From Primula veris (Eukaryota; Streptophyta; Magnoliopsida; Ericales; Primulaceae), in the NCBI GenBank assembly GCA_963682055.1, contig OY821741.1, positions 25,676,711 through 25,740,710 of the forward strand: a stretch of DNA of 64,000 nt, read 5' to 3'. The notes below the pieces were generated by a model. It was not told the origin of the DNA. It was given only the letters and a program-made list of their open reading frames with translations, and searched no databases. Shown here piece by piece: positions 23,507 through 33,980 of the stretch; within the stretch, counting starts at the first letter, position 1; every line of letters begins with the position of its first letter. Made by a program: the position numbers and the translations under genes.

Positions 23507-25753
23507 ATGGCAGATGTGAGATGGGAAGCAGAGATTCAAGACAGCTCTTATTATCAGAAAAATTACGAGCAGCATGTGTTCGATGAAATTCCTCAATCGC
23601 AACGACATCAAGAACCTTGGAGAATTGAAATGCCATCATATTCCTCGTATTCTCCCGTGACTTCATTCGGCCTATCACCACCCCCACGTCCTCCAGACGA
23701 ACCACCGTGGCAACTAAGACACAGTCCTCTACCAAATTTTCTCGCAAACGAACAACGAAACCCTCTGCAATTTCCAGAATACGATGTTTATCAACCTACA
23801 CAAATCCCAACCACACATTTATCAGACCAAACCTACCTGCAACAACATCATAACTCTTTGAGCCATGCTTCATCACCACAACATTATTCTTATACTGAGT
23901 CGTTCTCACTAAACTTCCACGCTCAGTCACAACCTCATTGGTGCCCACAACCATTGGAACCACATTTAACTCCTTACTCAGCACAATTCTCTTCGTTGCC
24001 AACACACCGTCGTTCAAATACAGTGCACGCAAGCGAGTACCAAAACCAAACAATCTCCTCATTCCCCATTCCTTCCCCTTACGCATTTCCTCAACAAAAC
24101 TGGGACGAGCACCATAACACGGGCAATGTAGAACATATAAGGCAGCATAACGATGAGATTGCTGAAATTTTTAAGAAGGGAAGAAAGGATATAAATGCCA
24201 TTTTAAAGGATCATGGAGACAAAATGGAGGCCATTATTAGGAAAATTTGTGAGAACATCCAAGAAGAAGAGAATAGTTATAAAGAAGAAGAGCATGGGGA
24301 ATCATCCTCATTTGTTTCTGAAGGAAAATCGGTTGATCATTTGGTAGACCATCACGAATTCACTGAAATGGCCCCTGGAGAATCTTCATCCAATATCAAT
24401 TCTGACGACTTAGTTGACATGCTGCCAGGTCAAAACAGCTCAGTCAAAAGTGATGATAACGTTTCTGGAAACAAGTCCGAGGTATTTGATGAAATAAAAA
24501 TAAATGAATGCTTGGGGTCATCAAAGAAAACAGGTAGCGGAATTCATTTTGAGCTGCCTAAGGATGTATTCAATGTTACTGTTAAGGTTGATAATCAAGA
24601 GGAGCAATCAACAAATTTTGAAAAAATGGAAAAATTATTTCGGAGTGTAGAATTAGTTGATAAGCCTGGACTAGAGAAAGTCTGTAATGAGCAAGGTATA
24701 ATAGAGAATAATGGAGTATTTGATGATGATAGTATTCTTTATGATGATAAGGAATTTATGAAAGATGATGTAGAGTTTGATGAAAAAATTGCCTGTGCTT
24801 ATGAGAAATGTATCCGAGGGGATGATCATAGAACACCAACTGTTGAAAAATCAAACAACAAACTTTTAAGTTTGGATAGCATAGAAAGTAGAGTCGATAG
24901 CTCAATGGAAAATGACTACAAGGTGCTAGATGAAACACTCATTGAAGTGATTCAATTAGATATGGGCAAGACTTTTACACTGGCACTCCCCAAACACAAG
25001 GCCTCCGACGAAATACCTGCAAGTTTTAGAATTTTGAGCGAAGGAACCTGCGACATTTACCAAGAAAAAATAGCCTCCAAAGATCACACGAACTGCTTCC
25101 GATCTCATTCCAACATCTTCCCCTTTAATTGGAAAGGACTATCACATCAATGGGATTATCTTTGGTGCACTGATATTGTAACAAATGATGACAAAACAAA
25201 TTCATTCATGTGCATGGCAAGAAAATCATCGCCAGTGGTGTTTTCTTCTCAGGGTCTAGATATTCGTAATGCTGGATTTGATTGTTGGGAAACAATGGAT
25301 TCTATGATAAAATTCGTAGTTATGCAGATGTTATATGAGGGAAATAAGAAAAGGTTAAATAATGGAAATATGGAGCTTACAGTTTTGAGATTCGTTCGAA
25401 ATTTTGAGACAATTAATAATCTGTGCAATGTTATGAATGATGATATGGAAAGACCAATAAGGAAAACCAAGCTGATGGGATTTACCCGGTTTCATTCTAA
25501 ACTATATACTGAGTTCGTTTCCGAGGGGAACCTATTTGAAGGAATAACCGATAAATTAAAAGATATACCAAGTTACATCTACCATTTTGATCCGGGAGAG
25601 AACAAAGGAATCATGTTTTTTCCTACAGAATCGCAACATAGACCTGAGCTGCAAGCAAGCTATAAAATCGATCCTTTGTCATCAGCCCTGCAGCGGATCG
25701 TTTTACTACTAAAAAAAATTATCCAGATTGGTCGAAACTACAAAATGTGCTAG
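23507..25753 (+). CDS. Orphan 748-aa protein of LTR element, function unknown
   Basis: The ATG at 23507 lies about 45 bp after the primer site, where gag normally begins, and the stop is 85 bp before the 3' LTR. Residues 1-205 are Pro/Gln/His/Ser-rich and look disordered. Residues about 212-265 are charged and helix-like (EIFKKGRKDINAIL, KMEAIIRKICENI). A repeated acidic segment follows with GESSS/PGESSS/PGQNSS at about residues 263, 291 and 307, then more acidic sequence to about 470. A region from about 500 has more Trp, Cys and aromatic residues (WDYLWCTDIV, FDCWETMDSMIKF) and may be folded. I see no zinc knuckle, protease, RT or integrase motif. It could be a very divergent Gag or a captured host sequence; I do not recognise it. 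Confidence 0.85.
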   Translation: MADVRWEAEIQDSSYYQKNYEQHVFDEIPQSQRHQEPWRIEMPSYSSYSPVTSFGLSPPPRPPDEPPWQLRHSPLPNFLANEQRNPLQFPEYDVYQPTQIPTTHLSDQTYLQQHHNSLSHASSPQHYSYTESFSLNFHAQSQPHWCPQPLEPHLTPYSAQFSSLPTHRRSNTVHASEYQNQTISSFPIPSPYAFPQQNWDEHHNTGNVEHIRQHNDEIAEIFKKGRKDINAILKDHGDKMEAIIRKICENIQEEENSYKEEEHGESSSFVSEGKSVDHLVDHHEFTEMAPGESSSNINSDDLVDMLPGQNSSVKSDDNVSGNKSEVFDEIKINECLGSSKKTGSGIHFELPKDVFNVTVKVDNQEEQSTNFEKMEKLFRSVELVDKPGLEKVCNEQGIIENNGVFDDDSILYDDKEFMKDDVEFDEKIACAYEKCIRGDDHRTPTVEKSNNKLLSLDSIESRVDSSMENDYKVLDETLIEVIQLDMGKTFTLALPKHKASDEIPASFRILSEGTCDIYQEKIASKDHTNCFRSHSNIFPFNWKGLSHQWDYLWCTDIVTNDDKTNSFMCMARKSSPVVFSSQGLDIRNAGFDCWETMDSMIKFVVMQMLYEGNKKRLNNGNMELTVLRFVRNFETINNLCNVMNDDMERPIRKTKLMGFTRFHSKLYTEFVSEGNLFEGITDKLKDIPSYIYHFDPGENKGIMFFPTESQHRPELQASYKIDPLSSALQRIVLLLKKIIQIGRNYKMC

Positions 25754-25838
25754 AATATTATTCTCAAGATACCGACTACACTCGTGTAAAGTCTCACTAC
25801 CACCTTGAGGGCAAGGTGGATTTTCAAGCGGTGGGGAA

Positions 25839-26222
25839 TGTAATGAACCTGGTTTGGGGGTCGAAAGAGAGAAAAGGAAAGGGATGAGTAAAATGAGAGA
25901 TCGGGTCTAATCGTGATCTATTTAGAATGTGAGGGATTTAGTTGCAAAAAAAGTGGAACTTCAAGGATGACTCTTGCAATTTAGTATAACTTAGAAATAG
26001 TATAATTAGTCTTCTCATTACCTGACAAAGGGGGTGAAAACATGAAGCTTTTATCATTTAAATTCTGCACTTTCATTTAGATTATAAGTTTTTTAATTCC
26101 TGCCTTTTTCTCTAGTACTGTTTCTTCTATCAATTATATAAACACAGAAAATTGCACCAAAAAATATTGTGTTATTCCTATTTTGTGTCTTTCTTAGTTT
26201 AAATCTTAGTCGATTCATTACA
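25839..26222 (+). repeat. 3' LTR of orphan-ORF element
   Basis: Same as 23064-23447 except one G-to-T difference near the end (TCTTGCTT versus TCTTTCTT). Confidence 0.95.
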
Positions 26223-26499
26223 ATATCTTATTAGTATAATCAACATATCTTTTGATATTACCATAGATATAAATATACCATATGGCAGTTAATTGATTTG
26301 ATTTGATTTGGTATGATATAATTTGTGTGATTGATAATCCTGAATTGATTTAGTTTATCACCAAATCTACTGCCTGATTAGATATATATCATGAATATAT
26401 TTTATACTGCCTTGTATATATGTGGTTATCTAGAAAAGATATACCTGTTATTTATTGCCATGAATGGTAGAATTGCGAAATCATATATATTCATATTTA

Positions 26500-29400
26500 A
26501 GTTGGAAAAATTATGAACCTTCCCCAAATAGGCTCACCTATTTGGATACGATGTCTAGGAAAGATATAGGCGGAAGTCGATATCCTAATGAGGTCGGGTT
26601 TTAAGTGGCATTCGTGCCCTCCACCCTCACCGTCTTTCCTGGTCGTTTTTCAAGTAGAGCTACCGAAAGGGGTTGACTAAATAATAATTTCCCCGAGTGT
26701 GTTTATATAGTGATGTATGTTTCGCCGAATTGGTGTCTCAGTATCGACCCGTCGTTCGATCAATGAGAACCAATTCACATTAAAAGCAAAACTAATGTTT
26801 TCGAACCTGCCGTTTCGAAAAAAAAAACGTTTGTGCTTATGCAAACCATAAAAATATAAACCAGTCGTTTTTATATGATAAATAATCCAGAACTCCCAAC
26901 ACATGTTGGATGCCATCTATGATGAAAAAAATCGTAAAACATACTTGCGAAATGACTGTTTAAACGTTGATTTTAATCCGTCACCACATGTTACTCACCC
27001 TGATGTGTGAAAAATGTGATGCCCAAATTTTTTTGGATGCCATCTTTGATGAGTAAAACACGAGTTTGTTGTTACCCTCGTGATGAATGCTAAGGCGTTG
27101 ATTTTATTCCGCCGCCACATTTGAGACGTGACGACGTCTATGTTGAACAAATGTCTGAAATTGACATATTGGAGCAATCCTTCACCAAAATACTAGCTTG
27201 GAAATTGCATTCCATAAGCAGTATCGTGAATTTATATTCACCATGTTCATTTATCGCCCATCTGTTATTGGATAAGAAAATTACCCCGGTGAGTAGTTTT
27301 AATCCTATTGGGTCAATGGCGAATTATTTGCCTGATATTAATGCTATTCGTGTACATTTTTTTCCACGAATCGAGAACCGAGACAAGTGTTATTTGTCTC
27401 GAACTGTCGCGATCCCGATGAATCGCCTAGCCAAGAGAGATTTTAAACAATCGTCAAAATCGAAAACCTGTGGCTCCAAGACAGTAATTGAAAGGAACAA
27501 TATGGCCCGTTGTTACAAAGCAAGAGATAAAGCTCAATGAGGCAACTCTATGCTATAAAGACAAAGGTCATGCACGGTTACTCCTTAAATAGTTCACAAC
27601 TATTATAAAGGTGAAAAACCGATGTTAATGTGGTTAAAGATAACTGAAAGGAAACTTTTGAGACCCCCAGTTTTGTGGCTCAAATGAGTTTGATACCTTT
27701 CTTTAGTAATTTTGATAAATCATTGAGCCATTTTTTCGCTCATCTGGATTATATTTTTCCATTTGGATTATGATTTTTCCATTTGGACATACTTTTGGAT
27801 TATGGTTTGCCTGTTTACGAAATTTCTCGAAATAATTTAAAGTGTTTTGAGCAAATTCCTTTGCCAAATGTGACCAAACTTTAAATTATGAAATTTTAGG
27901 CAATACTTGTGGGGTAGTTTATTTTTTTGGAAATAGTGGGTAACAGTGTACCACATAATTTCACCAACTATTTGCCTAAAAGAGTACTCAGTGACAACGA
28001 TTCTGGACCTGTTGTTCCAAAATCGAAATCTTTGGTAAAACCAAATTGATTTGTCAAATATGAGGTCTTATACTCATGTAGGTCCTGCCGTACCTTGTTG
28101 AGTTATAAAATATTCGAGAAAATCAGTGTTATCTGGTAATAGCTCATGAAAGAATTAAAATTTCTTTACATAGCCTCCATTCAATACGACCAAAAGCGTA
28201 TTTTAGAGGAGTTGAAATGTCTTTCAAGTGGTTGCTACCACATTCTTTAAAGCATTTAAAGTTAACTTATCATTTCGCCTGTCGTCGAAATGATAAATGA
28301 TTTAAATGCTAAGACATGATTGTCTGTACTATCATTCGCCTGTCGTCGATTGATAAGAGCATTTTGATATTGTGGCATTGACCGGATGAGATATTCCCGG
28401 GTCAAAAGACGATGCTTGATTTATAATCGCATCGTATTTGGATTCTCTCTGAGAATATATTTCGTAATTAATCCGAAATTCATGCCACTAATGCTCACTT
28501 TGAAAGACTAGTATGTGTAAAGATCACGAAATGAACTCGTAGAATTCTTGTAAAGAATTGAAGGAGTTATGTGGACTTATCCAACCATAAGACGGACCAT
28601 AAATATAAATGGTTATGGTTGATGCATCGACAATATGGTCATATTTTAATGTTGTCCACTTAAATGCAGCACTTTCCAAACTTTTAGCCCTATCATTAAG
28701 TTGATGGCTCATGATCCGGATTATCCTGAAAAGTCTAGTTGATTTGATAATTCCGAATAGTAATAGTCGAAATTTCGATTTCAATTACTAGAGTTTGGAA
28801 ATTGAAATTGAACATCCTGTCGATTATGTTCAGACCCAAATGGACTCACGGAAAGTTTGATGATGCGACTGCAAATGATTGCACGCATTTCTTAGTCTTG
28901 CGCACCAAGATTTATATTTCCGTGTGGGGTTATGCTATTTTGCTGCATTGGTCCGTCATGAGGCCCATAGACACTCAAACACCATTTGCGTACCAGCTGG
29001 TTACTGGTTATGAGCCAGAAGTCTCATATTAACGCGTGCTTGGAGTGCTTAATTAATATTTTGATTGAGCCGCTATAGCGTTCAAAATATGGACCTCTGA
29101 AGGGGACATAAGTCGATTATAAATCCCATACCTATCATTTGATAGAGTAACCTTGGCAAGCGATCTCTTTACCGCATGATATGCGAAAGTGACATCGCTA
29201 AGACTGTTCTCCCCGTCGTTAGGGGGAGATTTGCACGTTACCGTTGATAAGAAACGACGTGAAGTAACGTGGCATAACCCACTCAGTCTTAGCTTGATCC
29301 CCAAAACTGCACTTAGTGATAAGTAAGTGCATAGACTCCCTCAAGTCTAACTAAATGTCAGACGCATTTAATGACTTTATGAGATGTCACGAGATCATTT

Positions 29401-31100
29401 ATACCTACTGCAAAATGCTTGCAAGGATAGACGTCCCTGTCGGACGCCGTGTTCCTGTCGTAACATGTTGCTTTGGCCGAACCCGCCAAGCAAAGGACGC
29501 TGTCGTTGGCCGTCAGTCTGTCGTCCTTCCCAAGATATGAGGAAGTTGACCGGTTCTTAATTCGTTCAGCCCCAGAGGTGGTGAACTGAAACTCGTTTGT
29601 TGCACGAGATTATAAAGGATCAAGGAGATGTGTGATTTCCTCCTCATCCTAAGAATCTCGAAATATCTGTCGATCATGATATCTTAGACGATATTGAAGC
29701 GAAACGAGACTGTCATTGATTACTTGTTCATATATTCAGTGACGACTGATAATATGAACAAATTATGACAGAGAACCATGTACCGTTGCCTGAAGTCAAC
29801 GTAGAATAGACTGTACTAATGGAAACTTGCAATCCAAGTAGACTCCTTAGCGAAAGTGTGTTCGGACCTGTAGTTCCAACACCACCAATGTTAAACGAGT
29901 TCGTTTATTTGGTTATTCGTAAGGAAGAGTGATGAGAATAATGAGATTGTAGAATGCTCGCCTAGTAGCGCAAGGCTTCTCTCACACCTTGGAATTGATT
30001 ACGAGATGGTTGATTTCTTCGTAATGGACATTATAACAGTCCCCTACTTTACCAGTTTAGTAGTTTCCGAAAAACTGAATATGCAGCCATGAATGTGGTC
30101 ACGGTTTTATCTCTATGGGGATTTAAACAAAGAGATACAGATGAAGGTCCCTGTGTGACTTCATATGCTTTAATCAAGTAGTTCCTGACCACGGAACACG
30201 ATCTCAATTAAATGAGACGTTCACTATATGGATTAATATAATCCGAGCGGATGTGGTATACCCGCCTAAGTGAGTACTTGTTTAGCTTGGGATACTTGAA
30301 CAAGTATTATGCCCTTGCGTGTTTTATTACGCGATCCATTTTTGGATTTGCCTCCGAGATGAAGGATCTTGGGAAGACACGGTAGTGACTCAACCTGATG
30401 ATTGAGTCCCGTAAAGATTGAATCTAAGTCCATGATTCAGACTACACCCAGAAGGTGTTATGACGTTTTAGTCATCATGACGCTAAGTCGTCAGATTTTC
30501 CCATGATCGTTCGATCACTAGACATTGATATAGACCCAGTCCGTCCCTGATGAGACGATGAAGAGATATTGAACCATAATGTTCATATCTAAGTACAATA
30601 AGCGCATCATTGTACTTGATCTAATGTGCTAGGACGAACATCTCGTCTGTTGTGAATGGTATAGCTCGACACAACATCGCGCTAACACGCTGCCATCGAA
30701 ATGGCATAAAAGACATTTTCCCATTACCTTAAGGTAACTGTGAATGAGGGCTTGTCTTATCCCATTTGCGTCATCGAGTGTACCTACCCCCTTCAGTACT
30801 CGAATTAACGCAACCCTTTTTCGGTTATACCGATACCGGTTACTTATCAGACCCGCATAAGGGATATTCCTAACATGGTCTGTCTTTACCAATAGGAATA
30901 AGGCAATATATTGGAGGTCTTGGAATGACTCCAAACGAATCACTCTGATCTACTCGTGCTCTATGAGACGACTAGAGAGTGTATATGGCTTCGAGCTCGT
31001 ATTAGCCATATTTGAATTACATATGCTCTGTCTCATGATCCATATAAAACACTTGTCTTATTTGAGGACAACTTGTTGTTATCGATCAAGAGAGAAATGA
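26500..31100 (+). pseudogene. Decayed copia gag-pol of element A
   Basis: Fragments of copia integrase (EHPVDYVQTQMD at about 28805, and the ISVWGYAILLHW and YQLVTGYEPEVSY segments to about 29030) and of RT (ARLVAQGFSHTLE at about 29960) can be read between many stops. RNase H-like fragments such as YLSDPHKGYS follow near 30845. A missing A near 28835 shifts the integrase frame, and the same lesion is present in element B. The most 5' stretch (27121-27540) stays open for 139 codons in both elements, but I cannot assign it to a Gag domain. No functional enzyme is encoded. Confidence 0.8.
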
Positions 31101-31157
31101 CTAGATTATGATATTTAGCATTTCTTGCCGAAATAAATCTTCACATATGAAGTTTAA

Positions 31158-31533
31158 GAGCATCCCGTCGAATGCTCGTTTTATTCCACGTTATATTTTC
31201 TTGCATACAGTCTTGTGCAAGTAAATGAAGCATCCAGTCGAATGCTCGTACTGTTTCTTGAAATATGAAATCCTTGCACCCAGTCGTGTGCAAGTGAGGG
31301 GGAGCATCCAGGTGAATGCTTATTGTACTAAATACTACTTAGTCGAAATTCTCGCACCCTGTTGTGTGCAAGTGAGGGGGAGCATCCAGTCGCATGCCCG
31401 TGTACTCTTTTTGTCCTTAGACCAAGGTTTTTTTTCCCACTGGGTTTTCCTTGGCAAGGTTTTTAGCGAGACACATTCCCATCATATCTCACTTAAGATT
31501 GCCGAAATTAGGGGGAGTATCCTGTTGTATACT
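31158..31533 (+). repeat. Array of constant-loop hairpins with PPT-like tracts
   Basis: At least seven hairpins share an 8-nt loop near CCAGTCGA but differ in stem. Examples: GAGCAT/ATGCTC (31158-31177), TTGCAT/GTGCAA (31201-31220), AGCAT/ATGCT (31229-31246), TTGCAC/GTGCAA (31274-31293), AGCAT/ATGCT (31303-31320), GCAT/ATGC (31382-31396) and AGTAT/ATACT (31516-31533). PPT-like GTGAGGGGGAG tracts alternate with them (about 31294, 31372, 31507). Element B holds the same array (rc, about 56880-57245). Confidence 0.85.
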
Positions 31534-31835
31534 TCTTACCACTGTGTACTCTTTTGTCCTTCGACTAGAGATTTTTTCCCACTGGGTTTACTCTAGCAAG
31601 GTTTTGATGAGGCACCTGTTTTGTGGTTGATCCTCTACTACTACCACTGTTGCACTCTTTTTCCTTCGATAAGAGATTTTCCCATTGGATTTGCTCTGGC
31701 AAGGTTTTGATGAGGCACACTGTTTTGTGGTTAGTTACTTACATGATATTTCGGCCTATATCATTCGGCTACACAGTTTCTCCTAGGTACCGGTTTTGTC
31801 CCACACTGGGTTTTCCGTCCCTAAGGTTTTTATGT
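31400..31835 (+). repeat. Tandem CCCACTGGG hairpin units before the 3' LTR
   Basis: Three to four units read CTCTTTTTnTCCTTnGA, stem arm, T-run, CCCAnTGGG, opposite arm, CAAGGTTTT. Outer stems are CCAAGG/CCTTGG (31422-31454), CTAGAG/CTCTAG (31565-31596) and AGAG/CTCT (31672-31697). A fourth, weaker unit is near 31785-31830. Element B carries the same units at about 56580-57000 (minus). Confidence 0.8.
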
Positions 31836-31909
31836 GTTTAGCATTGCGAATGAACTCGACTCAGATCGACTGTATGAAGACGAAGAATTCAAGACGTCCA
31901 AAGGGGGAG

Positions 31910-32122
31910 TGTTGTAGGATATTATTGGACTATTGGGCTTGTACTTTATGGGCCCATGTGGGCTTATAACCATATCCCTCTATCTATATAAAGAGGGTTA
32001 GGGGTCTTGTATTTGACATTCATTCATACATTCTGATTAATAAAAGACCTACTATTCACTCTCTCCCTATATCTATACATATCTCTATATATATCTATAA
32101 CGAGCTAATATGTCACACAACA
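31910..32122 (+). repeat. 3' LTR of copia A
   Basis: 213 bp, TATA box at 31985-31992. Two substitutions relative to the 5' LTR (C/A in ATAACC, G/A in CTACTG). Confidence 0.95.
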
Positions 32123-33183
32123 AATATAAATATAAATAAATAAATGATAAATGAAACAGAAAAATACTTACACAGGTACGCACGCCGCTATCTCTATCTA
32201 TCTATCTATCTATCTATCTCTAGAGCTCCTCCGTGTGTGTTAATATTGAAAATGAAAAATACGAATAAAAAGAGAGAGTGAAAGAAGCCGTCTATTTTTT
32301 TTTTTAGGGTTAATACATATTATTATTGGGCCGTACCTTATTTGGATCTACTCTCTCTCTCTTCTTCTTCTTCTTATTGTTTCTTCAGCCCATTATATTT
32401 CCCTGAGCCCCAATTCCTTCTTTTTTTTTCTGAATTCCCCCCCTTCTTCTACTTTTTTTTAGTCTTTTTCCATAATCCCTCTCCTCTACCCTCCCTCCCA
32501 CTCTTTTTTTATTCCATTTTATTTACCCCTCCTAATTTTATAGTCTCCTCTCTCCTTTTCTTTTTTTTTACTTCTTTTTTTTCTTTTTTAGAAATAGCCT
32601 TTTTTGGTAAGTTAAGTCATACATATATAGTTTACACTCATTTCCCCCACATTCTAACTTCTACATTGTTTCTTGTTCCAATATTATATTGGTGTTTTAT
32701 TCCATTTTTTTCTGGAATTGTTAGAGAAACTTGTAACCGGGATAACATAGTTTTCAAAACACAACACTTATTAAGCACGGATGGAGTATAAATGAGTTTG
32801 TCCATTCAAAACTTTATCCATCTCTTCCTCTCCCGGATTTTCCTATCGATTTGGACGGACGGACTGACTCAAGAACAACAACATTTATCGTTTATTGGAT
32901 GAGCCTCTAACAATGTCTTAAATTGTTTAATTTACTATACCATCGGCGAGTAGTGTGCAGGCGAGTAACAATTGTTCAGGTGAGATTTTCTACTAATAGA
33001 GGAAAAGTTTTGGTGCAGTTAAAAGTTTGGGAGCCTGCCTCAAACTAGTTGTGATTAACTTGATCCAGAAAATGTACTTTTTAAGTAGTAATGACACTCC
33101 TAATTGGAACAGATTACTATATGCATGACTAAAATACAATGACGGACCTAGGATTTTAGGGCCTCAGCCCCGTCAAAATTTCG
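32123..33183. other. Low-complexity spacer
   Basis: A (TCTA)n microsatellite at about 32190-32220, and a strongly pyrimidine-rich block at 32340-32600 whose long open frame is only a product of the CT bias. The remainder shows no gene. The PPR pseudogene's stop codon is at 33184. Confidence 0.7.
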
Positions 33184-33759
33184 TCATCTATGTCTCTCGC
33201 TCCTGGTCCGAATAAATTTTCCTGTCCTAATTCTCTTCACCTTCTTCCTTACCGGGAGACCTTTCCTCTTCCACTTTACCAACTTTTCTGCTCTTCCGTC
33301 AATGTCCGCTCTTATAACCGCACTTCTCTTCTCATCCGTTAACAGAGCCAGTCTTGCAAATTTCTTCGGCCTCACTTGACCCAACTTCTCGTTTATATCT
33401 TTAAAAGCATTAACAAGTCCCCGCCTAATGAAACACCCTTCAATAAGCTGCATCGAGTTTAGTTCTGGGAGGTGGGACCCGTCTCGTAACTCTAGGTCTA
33501 AGCAAAAAGGAGAGTCCTTTAACCACATCCTCAGAGAGTGGGATTTTGCTATAAGGAGACCGCTCCTTGTTTTACATGGTAGAAATGGGGAACCCATCTC
33601 CCAAAGGTAGGCTTTTAGCATGCTGTTTAAGGAAACATTGTTGTATTCCGAAGCACCGGTTATTAGTACGACGGACTCTGGAGACTCTGGGAAACCTTCT
33701 AAGGAAGCATCCTGTCAAATGGGGTAAAGCTTAAGAGTTCAGTGGTCCATTAAACAAAA

Positions 33760-33980
33760 ATTTGAGCTTTGTTTGATTGCGATTATAAGCAAATAAGCTG
33801 GAATTTTCCAAGTTCAGAAAAAAATGCTAGGTTCATCAAGCTCAAAACTTCTAGCTCATTTCCCAGGCAAAGAAAAAGTAAGTAGAAAATCTTAGTTACT
33901 AACCTGATCAACCAAATGCAGTCCAGATTTCAGGTAAAAAATCCAACAACAAAAAGTGTATCTAAACAACTTTTGATTAA
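33760..33980. other. Possible MITE remnant in PPR intron
   Basis: Contains TTTGTTTGATTGCGATTATAAGC and the word TGCAGTCCAGATTT also seen in the MITE candidate at 11.9-12.3 kb. Ends are not clear. Confidence 0.25.

Larger units (their letters stand above)
23064..26222 (+). mobile_element. Non-autonomous LTR element with orphan ORF, nested in copia A
   Basis: Two 384-bp LTRs (23064-23447 and 25839-26222) differ at a single position by my count. Both start TGTAATGAA and end TTCATTACA, a perfect 9-bp inverted terminal pair. The 5-bp target duplication ATATC lies at 23059-23063 and 26223-26227. The tRNA-iMet primer site CTGGTATCAGAGC starts at 23449, and a purine-rich tract (GCGGTGGGGA) precedes the 3' LTR. 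The only coding content is one intact ORF of 748 codons. There is no protease, RT or integrase, so it must be mobilised in trans. It is the youngest insertion that can be dated in the window. Confidence 0.95.
21998..32122 (+). mobile_element. Copia element A, complete with TSD, pol decayed
   Basis: Two 213-bp LTRs (21998-22210 and 31910-32122) differ at two positions by my reading. The element is flanked by the 5-bp duplication AATAT (21993-21997 and 32123-32127). The PPT AAAGGGGGAG precedes the 3' LTR. A second LTR element (23064-26222) is nested in the leader. The pol is full of stops and frameshifts, yet the LTRs are nearly identical, so the element probably moved as an already dead template. 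Element B (54.2-63.0 kb, minus) is an older, diverged relative. Confidence 0.95.

Noticed and set aside
23505..24086. Minus-strand ORFs opposite the 748-aa ORF
   Set aside because: They fall within the codon pattern of the long plus-strand ORF and have no independent signal.
27121..27540. 139-codon open stretch conserved in copia A and B as a new gene
   Set aside because: It is flanked by decayed sequence and its similarity is no higher than that of the surrounding elements; it may be Gag-derived but shows no domain I can name.
30629..30943. 104-codon ORF antisense to the copia A RNase H region
   Set aside because: Shadow of the decayed pol; the sense strand carries the copia fragments.
31158..31533. 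CRISPR-like array because of regularly repeated short units
   Set aside because: Plant nuclear DNA; the units are hairpins of unequal spacing in a retrotransposon 3' region, without spacers or cas genes.
32342..32791. 149-codon ORF rich in Ser, Phe, Pro and Leu
   Set aside because: Product of a pyrimidine-rich low-complexity block; no start context, domain or homologous exon.
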